Positions 8,312-14,266 of a stretch of 28,517 nt of DNA are shown piece by piece. Origin of the DNA: RGIG3009 sp045590855 (lineage in GTDB: Bacteria > Bacillota > Clostridia > Oscillospirales > Acutalibacteraceae). The notes beneath the pieces are model-generated. The model was not told the origin of the DNA and ran no database searches. It saw only the letters and a program-made list of their open reading frames with translations. Within the stretch, counting starts at the first letter, position 1, and every line of letters begins with the position of its first letter. The translations under genes were made by a program, and so were the position numbers. The stretch spans positions 1-28,517 of the forward strand of contig JAZNRV010000080.1 of assembly GCA_045590855.1 (NCBI GenBank). The letters run 5' to 3'.

Positions 8312-9259
8312 ATGACAAAAAATAAAGCGTTGCAGTTATTTTATGAGAATAATAATATTGATCCTACCACCATTCATCCTTGTGATCGCATAGCGAAACT
8401 ACCGCAAAAGCTGGATGATTGGCTTTTGAATATTGCTTGTGAAGACCATTCGGTTTTTCTTGATGCTTTTAGCAGATACATATACTTAACCCAGGAAGAA
8501 TGTCAGGATCGGTTTGTGCAATCTATGGCTATGCTTAAAGCAGACTTGCAAAAGCATGACATTGAAGTTGATGATGTACTTTATGTCACGGTTGAATCAT
8601 CGGGCGGAACAAAATCCGGCAGTGATAACGTTCGAGCCGATATGCAGAGATACAATTTAGAGGATATCGGTAAAGACCAGATTTTGGCTGCGCAATCAAA
8701 ATTTATAGAAGAGCGGTTAGAAGGAGTCCAAGCAATCGTTTTTGTTGATGATATATTGGGAACCGGTTGTACTCTATGGAATGAAATGTATTCGTTTTGT
8801 GAAAAATTTAAAATTAATGGCAACGGTAAAATAAAACTATATTATATGTGTATTGCTCCTACCGAAAAAGGAATCAATCATTTCAATAAAAACTTTATCA
8901 AATACGGTTATACCGTTACATCAATTTATAAAGAGGAATGGATATGCTCAAAAGCGTTTAAGGGAGATTCGACAGAGTATGGCGTTGTAAATAAATATGA
9001 AACCAAGATAGATAATTACTTTGCCGGTTCAGATCACTCTTACCGTATGGGCTTTAAGCAAGGAGGTCTTTTGATTTCTTTTTATTACAACACCCCGAAT
9101 AACACCATAAGTTCTTTTTGGAGACCTACCCCTTTTAACGCCCCACCATTCAAACGAGACGGCAAAGAATGTAAAAGACCAAGTGTTTCAGATTTAGTAA
9201 CCAAGAAAAAACGGTCTGATGCAAATTCATATACGTTTGCTGTTAAGAGGAGCGAATAA
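8312..9259 (+). CDS. Retron-associated phosphoribosyltransferase-like protein, 315 aa
   Basis: This is a type I phosphoribosyltransferase (PRTase)-fold protein. The PRPP-binding signature is clear at FVDDILGTGCT (V145-D146-D147, then T151-G152-C153-T154), preceded by a hydrophobic strand (AIVF). An N-terminal helical region (about 1-85) and a C-terminal segment (about 245-285, GFKQGGLLISFYYNTPNNTI, then a Pro/Phe-rich stretch ending FKRDG) flank the fold. PRTase-like proteins paired with a helix-turn-helix partner are known retron accessory proteins: the Ec73 retron carries a ribosyltransferase/HTH effector, and the published retron classification has a PRTase type. By analogy this protein is probably the toxic effector, or part of it, held in check by the RT-msDNA complex. 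Its substrate is unknown, and purine salvage is unlikely given the context. A TAATG overlap couples it to the next gene. Confidence 0.8.
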   Translation: MTKNKALQLFYENNNIDPTTIHPCDRIAKLPQKLDDWLLNIACEDHSVFLDAFSRYIYLTQEECQDRFVQSMAMLKADLQKHDIEVDDVLYVTVESSGGTKSGSDNVRADMQRYNLEDIGKDQILAAQSKFIEERLEGVQAIVFVDDILGTGCTLWNEMYSFCEKFKINGNGKIKLYYMCIAPTEKGINHFNKNFIKYGYTVTSIYKEEWICSKAFKGDSTEYGVVNKYETKIDNYFAGSDHSYRMGFKQGGLLISFYYNTPNNTISSFWRPTPFNAPPFKRDGKECKRPSVSDLVTKKKRSDANSYTFAVKRSE

Positions 9260-9579
9260 TGGATTACGAGGAAAAAACGTTAGATTGCTTGATATTAGGA
9301 ATATTAAGACAAGATTCCAACTGCGATTTAACAACTATATCCGAGAAACTTAAATTACCTAAAACTGAGATAATGAAGCATATTCGCTATCTTTGCGATA
9401 ACGGTTACTTAGCTCTTTATAACAACCAGTTTTCTATAACTTCCCGTGGAGATAGTATAGCAATTCATCCTGACTCTGTTTCGCATTCCGATTATTTGTA
9501 CCCAGACACTATAAGCGTTGATTGGAAAAATCACTCATATATACCAACGCCGAAAAGCTTTTCGGCTAAGAAAAAATAG
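9259..9579 (+). CDS. Retron winged-helix DNA-binding protein, 106 aa
   Basis: This is a small winged-helix protein. Residues about 5-60 give helices 1-3 and a wing (LTTISEKLKLPKTEIMKHI as the recognition region, then a DNGYLALYNNQFSITSRG wing), and a polar tail of about 40 residues ends in lysines. In retrons with PRTase-type effectors a separate or fused helix-turn-helix partner is usual, and it is thought to contact the msDNA or help control the effector. The start codon overlaps the PRTase stop by one base. The last codons contain a perfect 18-base palindrome (9549-9566), and the stop lies about 6 bases before the msr-msd RNA. Confidence 0.8.
   Translation: MDYEEKTLDCLILGILRQDSNCDLTTISEKLKLPKTEIMKHIRYLCDNGYLALYNNQFSITSRGDSIAIHPDSVSHSDYLYPDTISVDWKNHSYIPTPKSFSAKKK
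9549..9566. repeat. Perfect 18-bp palindrome just before msr-msd
   Basis: GCCGAAAAGCTTTTCGGC reads identically on both strands. It lies inside the 3' end of the winged-helix gene, 18 bases before the a1 arm of the retron RNA. As DNA it could be an operator. As RNA it folds into a 7-bp hairpin that could separate the upstream message from the retron RNA. Confidence 0.6.
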
Positions 9580-9584
9580 TTCAA

Positions 9585-9748
9585 AAAAACGGGAGATCGT
9601 TAGCTAAGAGGTGTATTCGCCTCGTGTTAAGAACGGCACTAACAGATGTTGCAGAGCGCTTACGCGCTCTCTTCGTTCTCTTTGTAACCGCTCTGCAACA
9701 TCGAATGTTTGAATTTAGTTTCATTTTACGTAGCGGTCTCCCGTTTTT
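9585..9748 (+). ncRNA. Retron msr-msd RNA (template for msDNA)
   Basis: This is the retron RNA that is partly copied by the adjacent reverse transcriptase into branched RNA-DNA. The terminal inverted repeats a1 (9585-9602) and a2 (9731-9748, TAGCGGTCTCCCGTTTTT) pair over all 18 positions, two of them as G-U pairs. Just after a1 comes TAGC, and its G (9603) is the likely 2'-OH branch site. The msr part has a hairpin at 9608-9623 (GAGGTG/CGCCTC, TATT loop) and a weaker one at 9624-9639. The msd part has a long stem, 9645-9658 with 9689-9702, 14 bp without mismatch, with about 30 bases at its tip. That tip can form GAGCGC/GCGCTC (9654-9669) as an alternative fold. The RNA lies between the winged-helix and RT genes. 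Confidence 0.92.
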
Positions 9749-9760
9749 AGAAGGTTTATT

Positions 9761-10768
9761 ATGGATTACGTTTATATAACCAACTTAATGCACGGCTTGT
9801 TTCAAAAAGGATATGACGATAAGTTCGTTAAACGTTGCTGTAAATATGCAAAGAAACTAATGGGCAAAAATCTTCCGGTGTTTTTTGACGAAGAACATAT
9901 TTACGAAGTTTTACGCACACGAGGCATTTCGTTAGAGGCCAGCTATCATACATTTGATTTAATTCACGACAATAAGGTCAGAACGATTCTTGCACCCAGC
10001 AAAAAGTTGAAAGCACGTCAACGCTGGATACTTGATAATATTTTGAATAATATTAAAGTTTCCAAATATGCCCATGGCTTTGAATTAAATCGCTCTATTA
10101 AAACTCATGCCCAGCTGCATGCGAATCATGATTTTGTTATCTGTATGGACATAAAGGATTTCTTTCCCTCCATATCCGAAGAAAAGGTATTTACTTTATT
10201 TAAACAGATTGGGTACACCACTCGTGCATCACAGGAGCTTACCAGACTTTGTTGTTTTAAGGGAGCTCTGCCGCAAGGAGCTCCTACCAGTCCCAAAATT
10301 GCGAATATAATTTGCAAAAGAATGGATAGAGAGATACAAAGATTTGCGAAAGAGAATGGCATTACCTATTCAAGATACGCTGACGATCTCACTTTTTCTT
10401 CTAACAGCGAGATGCCGGAATTAATAGCTGAGATCACCTCAATAGTTAATAAATACGATTTCAGTATCAATACTGAAAAAACACAGTCATTTGTTTGTGG
10501 AGAACCAAAATTTATTACTGGTTTAGTTGTTCAAAACGGAACCGTTCGTGTCCCGAAACGTTACAAGCGTGAACTAAAAAAAGAGATTCATTATTGTCAA
10601 AAATTCGGGGTTTTAATTCATTTGGAAAACTCTAATGCCACGCATTTCGTTAATTATCGTGAACATCTTTATGGCAAAGCGTATTATGTTCATATGATAG
10701 AGCCTGACATTGGAGAGAAGTTTCTGGACGAGCTTGATAAAATATCTTGGCCGGAGTATATGGTATAG
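9761..10768 (+). CDS. Retron-type reverse transcriptase, 335 aa
   Basis: This enzyme copies the msd region of the RNA just upstream into msDNA. The core motifs are present in order. A HAQLH segment (116-120) takes the place of the retron NAxxH signature. Catalytic Asp motif A is MDIKDFFPSI (D130). Then come QGAPTSP (172-178), the active-site YADD (206-209), and ITGL (252-255), matching the VTG element that helps retron RTs bind their own RNA. There is no fused domain, and the length is normal for a free-standing retron RT. AGAAGG sits 6 bases before the ATG and only 12 bases separate the RNA end (a2) from the start, the usual msr-msd-RT order. The TIR gene follows after 16 bases. Confidence 0.95.
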   Translation: MDYVYITNLMHGLFQKGYDDKFVKRCCKYAKKLMGKNLPVFFDEEHIYEVLRTRGISLEASYHTFDLIHDNKVRTILAPSKKLKARQRWILDNILNNIKVSKYAHGFELNRSIKTHAQLHANHDFVICMDIKDFFPSISEEKVFTLFKQIGYTTRASQELTRLCCFKGALPQGAPTSPKIANIICKRMDREIQRFAKENGITYSRYADDLTFSSNSEMPELIAEITSIVNKYDFSINTEKTQSFVCGEPKFITGLVVQNGTVRVPKRYKRELKKEIHYCQKFGVLIHLENSNATHFVNYREHLYGKAYYVHMIEPDIGEKFLDELDKISWPEYMV

Positions 10769-10784
10769 CATAAAGGAGATTAAC

Positions 10785-11576
10785 ATGATAGGAAACACAA
10801 ATAAAACTGTTTTTATTAGCCATTCAACTATCGATAAACGGTTACATGATTGCTTTTTAGCTTTATTGGTCAGTGGATTTGGTATAAATAAAAGCTCCAT
10901 ATTCAGCAGTTCGATTGCAAGAAGCATAAAAACAAGTGCCCACTTCCCAAATACAATAAAAAATAACATTCAAAGCTGTGATGTGATTATCCTTTTGATG
11001 ACGTCATCCTATATGCGCAGTTCTTTTTGCTTGGCGGAACTGGGTGCGGCGTGGGCTCTTGATAAGAAAATTGTTCCCATTGTGATTGATCCTGTAGGTG
11101 TGAAAGAATATGATAAAATGTTATTGCAAGGTATGCAATTTAGGAAATTGACTCGTTTGCGCGTTGTTTATGATGAGTTTGTTGAAGCGGGGTTAATCTC
11201 ATATCCGGACACAGAAGAATTTAACAAACACTACCAAAAATTCTTAAAAACTCTTCAATTTGCTGAAAAATCGGGAAATAAGTTTATTGCCACAATAGTC
11301 CAAGACAGAGCAGATATGAATTGCAACAGCAATCTTCAAGGAAAACGTTGTTTGAAATTGGATGCTCTAATTCCTTTAGATTTGCCTCCCGCAGATGGCG
11401 AAACACACTGGCTGTTTTTTGATGATGATAAAGAAAAACACGGCGACCCGCAAGTTGGTGACGTAGTTAAATTCATCGTACATAGCACAAAATTTTATCC
11501 TACTCCTTGGGGCGATGGACTAGAGAACACAAGAAACGTTTATCCAAGATTAAAAATAGAAATCTTAAATAAGTAA
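10785..11576 (+). CDS. TIR-domain protein with an unrecognised C-terminal domain, 263 aa
   Basis: TIR domains of bacterial defence proteins cleave NAD+ or convert it to signalling nucleotides. The N-terminal domain (about 5-150) shows TVFISHSTIDKRLHDCF (strand A and first helix), the strand DVIILLMTSSY, and SSFCLAELGAAWAL with E85, the likely catalytic glutamate, followed by strand IVPIVI. Residues about 160-263 form a second, strand-rich domain (includes HWLFFDDDKEK and GDVVKFIVHS) that I do not recognise and that may sense or oligomerise. I chose the ATG at 10785 because AAGGAG lies 6 bases upstream, while the longer frame starts inside the RT gene. It is the last gene before a strong terminator and is very likely cotranscribed with the retron. 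A TIR effector linked to a retron RT has been reported before (retron-TIR). Confidence 0.85.
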   Translation: MIGNTNKTVFISHSTIDKRLHDCFLALLVSGFGINKSSIFSSSIARSIKTSAHFPNTIKNNIQSCDVIILLMTSSYMRSSFCLAELGAAWALDKKIVPIVIDPVGVKEYDKMLLQGMQFRKLTRLRVVYDEFVEAGLISYPDTEEFNKHYQKFLKTLQFAEKSGNKFIATIVQDRADMNCNSNLQGKRCLKLDALIPLDLPPADGETHWLFFDDDKEKHGDPQVGDVVKFIVHSTKFYPTPWGDGLENTRNVYPRLKIEILNK

Positions 11577-11617
11577 AACATTTCCAATCCGAGTTGATCG
11601 GATTGGAAATGTTTTTT
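11577..11617 (+). terminator. Strong terminator of the retron operon
   Basis: AACATTTCCAATCCG and its exact complement (ending near 11612) pair around a 7-base loop and run into TTTTTT. It begins immediately after the TIR stop codon. Confidence 0.9.
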
Positions 11618-11621
11618 ACCT

Positions 11622-11639
11622 TTAGGCGAAGGAAAGCAT
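11622..11639 (-). pseudogene. Possible truncated gene start downstream of fic
   Basis: On the minus strand, 45 bases past the fic stop, a good ribosome binding site (AGGAG, 7 bases spacing) precedes an ATG, but the frame stops after MLSFA. A site this good with no gene suggests a third gene of the Fic operon was cut off, perhaps when the retron block arrived. This is an inference from a very short sequence. Confidence 0.2.
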
Positions 11640-11684
11640 AAACTTCTCCTAAGTCATCATCAGTTTGATATATTTGTTTCTGTA

Positions 11685-12398
11685 TTATTCGTCCATATAT
11701 TCGTGCGGGCGTTCTTTATAGTCTTTAACCTTGTACTCGCCGATAGTGTCGTATTTACTTGCTTTGGTTTCGGTGGGGGTATCGGTTTCGTTATCTTCAC
11801 CGAGGATTGCATCGAAGAAGATGCGTTCAAGGTATTCATGTTTAGAATAAATACCTTGTGAAGCCCAGACGAGAGCATTTCGAACATAGGCAGAGTTTGT
11901 TTTAAAGAGTTCGTGTTCAACTTCAAAACCCATTGATTTTGCAAGAAGTACGGCAAACACGATAACAGTTCTTGTATTACCTTCACGGAAGGGGTGTGTC
12001 TGCCAAATGCTTGCAATAATACGAACAAGTTTGAAAACTATATCCTTATCATTATCGCCGGTTCTTTTGAGTTTGGCGATTTCTTTCATAGTATCGTTAA
12101 GCTGCTTTTTAATTTCTTTGGGATAAGCATAACGAACGGTATCACCGCCGAGAACATCTTCGTATTTCACCATTTGAATGGTGCGGAATTCTCCAGCCCA
12201 ATCAAATATTTGCCCAAAAATGTTGCGATGAATATCCTGCAAGGTTTCGGTGTTAAACTTATCGTATTTATAATCATAAATCGCCGCCATAGCAAGACCG
12301 GTTATGTCTGCCTCTGCCTTGCGTAGCAATTCAGTATCTTTTATATCTGCTAAATTTTTAAGCACGTTAACATCATCATATAAATAAGGGTCACGCAT
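11685..12398 (-). CDS. fic: Fic-family toxin (AMP-transferase-like), 237 aa
   Basis: Fic enzymes transfer AMP, or another phosphate-containing group, from a nucleotide to a hydroxyl of target proteins. Toxin members act on topoisomerases or other housekeeping proteins. The Fic core spans about 30-200, with the active-site loop HPFREGNTR (H135-R143). The catalytic histidine, the acidic residue, N and R are all present, while the residue before R is T instead of the usual G or K. Upstream, IFDWAGEFRTIQM (about 64-76) matches the conserved IFGWAGxxR region. The last 35 residues are charged and tail-like. GGAGG precedes the ATG. The gene lies 3 bases after its partner's stop, the order expected when the antitoxin is made first. 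The target is unknown. Confidence 0.9.
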   Translation of the reverse strand: MRDPYLYDDVNVLKNLADIKDTELLRKAEADITGLAMAAIYDYKYDKFNTETLQDIHRNIFGQIFDWAGEFRTIQMVKYEDVLGGDTVRYAYPKEIKKQLNDTMKEIAKLKRTGDNDKDIVFKLVRIIASIWQTHPFREGNTRTVIVFAVLLAKSMGFEVEHELFKTNSAYVRNALVWASQGIYSKHEYLERIFFDAILGEDNETDTPTETKASKYDTIGEYKVKDYKERPHEYMDE

Positions 12399-12401
12399 TT
12401 G

Positions 12402-12923
12402 TTATACCTCCGTTACAAAACCGTATCTTCTTAGCGTTTGCTCAAACACCGATAAGAATGTTATATTGCCTTTTTTCCAATTGGCAAGGTCGGTTTTAAC
12501 CTTATCACTTACGGGAACACCCTCAATCGAGGTCATAGCATCAGAAAAGGAAATTCGTTTTTCTTTTTCGTCAGCAGAAATGCTATCCATACCGCTTGTG
12601 AGCTTTAACATTTTTAACTTGCGAAGCAATGCCTTGTCTAACAACTCCGCGGCGGTTTCAATATCAGCAAGTCTTAATATAACTTCAGGCAGTTCTGCCT
12701 CGTATTCTTTTCTTAAAGAAAGCTGATTTGTTATTTCTTCTACTTCTTCAGCCTTGATGTATTTACTCTCGACGGTATCGCCGTTACGGGTTTGCAAATA
12801 TAAATACTGCTTCCCACCAATCGTCTTTTTAGAAATATATCCCTTGGGCAAAACACTAAGCTTTTGCTCGATTTCAAGTTTTGATGCAAGTAATTCTTTG
12901 TATTCAAAAATAATATCTCTCAT
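12402..12923 (-). CDS. Probable Fic antitoxin, VbhA-like C-terminus, 173 aa
   Basis: This gene lies directly upstream of fic and is the likely antitoxin. The C-terminal 45 residues (about 126-170) look like the VbhA-type antitoxin helices: an SIEG segment (132-135), VSDKVKTDLANWKKGNI, and a last helix ending LRRYGF. Class I Fic antitoxins use an (S/T)xxxE(G/N) helix whose glutamate blocks the ATP site. Here E134-G135 fits, but the residue four before E134 is M130 rather than S/T, so the match is inexact. The N-terminal part (about 25-60; GYISKKTIGGKQYLYLQTRN) resembles a small basic domain common in clostridial hypothetical proteins, and residues 55-110 are predicted helical. It is longer than simple VbhA antitoxins. 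The promoter overlaps an inverted repeat, consistent with autoregulation. Confidence 0.65.
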   Translation of the reverse strand: MRDIIFEYKELLASKLEIEQKLSVLPKGYISKKTIGGKQYLYLQTRNGDTVESKYIKAEEVEEITNQLSLRKEYEAELPEVILRLADIETAAELLDKALLRKLKMLKLTSGMDSISADEKEKRISFSDAMTSIEGVPVSDKVKTDLANWKKGNITFLSVFEQTLRRYGFVTEV

Positions 12924-12946
12924 ATCATAGCCTCCTGACTACTAAT

Positions 12947-12975
12947 AGTATATCACAAATTAACCTACAAATCAA
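12947..12975 (-). promoter_or_regulatory. Sigma-A promoter of the Fic antitoxin-toxin operon
   Basis: On the minus strand TTGATT (12970-12975) and TATACT (12947-12952) are separated by 17 bases, with TG just before the -10. An SD (AGGAGG) lies downstream, before the ATG at 12923. Confidence 0.75.
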
Positions 12976-13004
12976 CAATTAATTGAAAATTTGTAGGTTA
13001 ATTT
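12957..13004. repeat. 16-bp perfect inverted repeat over the Fic promoter (probable operator)
   Basis: AAATTAACCTACAAAT (12957-12972) and its exact complement (12989-13004) are separated by 16 bases. The left arm fills the -35/-10 spacer of the antitoxin promoter and reaches into the -35. The repeat lies upstream of the expected transcript start, so it acts as DNA rather than as an RNA hairpin. Confidence 0.65.
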
Positions 13005-13083
13005 ATCGGCAGGAGAATTCTTTGTTGCTGTATATCTTACCAATATTAGGAAACTATATAATCATTAAATCGCAAAAGCGAGG

Positions 13084-13932
13084 TTGGTTAATATAGGATA
13101 TTTTAAAGGTTGGTACTTTAAATGCAGTACCGAAGACAAAACAATAGCATTTATACCTGCTTACCATTACAGCAATAATATAAAAACAGCTTCTCTACAG
13201 ATAATAACCGATGACAAGGCAATAAACATCCCTTTTGATTCATTAGAATATGCCGAAGAACCGTTATATGTAAAAATAGGTAATTGCGTATTCTCTCATA
13301 GAGAAATAATTCTCGATTTTAAAGATGATGGATTAACGCTTGAGGGTAAGATTTGTTTTGAGGAACTTTCACCGATTAAATATGATATTATGGGACCGGT
13401 TAAATATGTGCCGTTTATGCAATGCAGACATAGCGTATACAGTATGTGTCATAAAATAGGCGGTGAAATTAAGGTGAATGATCAACTTTATAATTTTGAA
13501 AATGGCATAGGATATATTGAGGGTGATTGCGGACGTTCTTTTCCTAAAAAGTATATTTGGACGCAGTGTTGTTTTGAAAACAATTCTCTAATGCTGTCTG
13601 TGGCCGACATACCGCTTTTGGGAATTCATTTTACAGGTATTATCGGCGTTGTTCTGCTTAATGGAAAAGAATATAGAATTGCAACCTATCTTGGCGCCAA
13701 AATGAAACAAATTGACAAAAACACTGTTTCGGTAAAGCAAGGAAACTTTGAGTTGACCGCCAAGTTGCTAAAAAAGAACGCACAACCGCTGGCGGCTCCC
13801 ACAAACGGCGATATGTGCAGAACAATACACGAAAGTGCAGCTTGTGAGGCGCATTATAGTTTTTCACATAAAGACAGAATATTATGTGAATTCACTACAG
13901 ATAAGGCGAGCTTTGAATTTGAATATAATTAA
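13084..13932 (+). CDS. Tocopherol-cyclase-like protein, 282 aa
   Basis: This resembles the bacterial branch of the tocopherol cyclase family (PF14249-like). The N-terminus reads GYFKGWYFKC and the middle carries the hallmark GYIEGDCGRSFPKKYIWTQC (starting about residue 142), a segment close to the GxxEKxWGxSFPxxWxW pattern of the family. The plant enzyme closes the chromanol ring of vitamin E. Clostridia make no tocopherol, so the bacterial role is unknown, and a hydrophobic-ligand-binding or carotenoid/lipid-related role is only a guess. A stop lies 18 bases upstream and the only usual start codon is the TTG at 13084, with a poor ribosome binding site (GCGAGG adjacent). The true start is therefore uncertain. 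It is transcribed away from the Fic operon and ends at a convergent hairpin. Confidence 0.75.
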   Translation: MVNIGYFKGWYFKCSTEDKTIAFIPAYHYSNNIKTASLQIITDDKAINIPFDSLEYAEEPLYVKIGNCVFSHREIILDFKDDGLTLEGKICFEELSPIKYDIMGPVKYVPFMQCRHSVYSMCHKIGGEIKVNDQLYNFENGIGYIEGDCGRSFPKKYIWTQCCFENNSLMLSVADIPLLGIHFTGIIGVVLLNGKEYRIATYLGAKMKQIDKNTVSVKQGNFELTAKLLKKNAQPLAAPTNGDMCRTIHESAACEAHYSFSHKDRILCEFTTDKASFEFEYN

Positions 13933-13934
13933 GT

Positions 13935-13967
13935 TAAGACCACAGACGAGTTTTGTCTGTGGTCTTA
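13935..13967. terminator. Hairpin between convergent genes
   Basis: Thirteen-base perfect arms (13935-13947 and 13955-13967; TAAGACCACAGAC and complement) surround a 7-base loop. Neither side has a good T-run. It probably serves both the tocopherol-cyclase-like gene and the convergent 58-residue gene, whose stop codon lies in the right arm. Confidence 0.6.
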
Positions 13968-14141
13968 CATATTAGTAAGTTTGTTTACATATTCGTGCAT
14001 TTCCTGCTTTGATTTAACCGAATGTGTCCCGTTTATTATTTCTTTCTTCTTTTCTTCACTTAACAGTGCAAATTTTTGCATGGCTTCAGGGTTTTGAGCA
14101 AGGGCCATTGAGAAACCAACAGGCATTTCATCTCGTTTCAT
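13965..14141 (-). CDS. Small conserved protein, YdeI/OmpD-associated-like, 58 aa
   Basis: This is a 58-residue soluble protein with the pattern MPVGFSMALAQNPEAMQKF, ALLSEEKKKEII, then SKQEMHEYVNKL. It resembles the C-terminal helical segment of YdeI/OmpD-associated proteins but stands alone. Function unknown. A longer frame begins at 14162, but GGAGG lies inside it and 7 bases before the ATG at 14139-14141, so I use the shorter start. Confidence 0.7.
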   Translation of the reverse strand: MKRDEMPVGFSMALAQNPEAMQKFALLSEEKKKEIINGTHSVKSKQEMHEYVNKLTNM

Positions 14142-14266
14142 AAGCTTTCCTCCAAAAATCATTGTAATTATATTTTGCCACCTTTTATACGACCTATACT
14201 ATTACGCTTTCGCATATTAAAAAACATAGAGCGAATAATAAATTTAAGTATATGTGAGGTGATATA

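Noticed and set aside
8312..9259. Housekeeping purine phosphoribosyltransferase
   Set aside because: The PRPP motif is shared, but the long flanking regions and its place in a retron operon do not fit a salvage enzyme. xpt at 22989-23561 is the salvage enzyme here.
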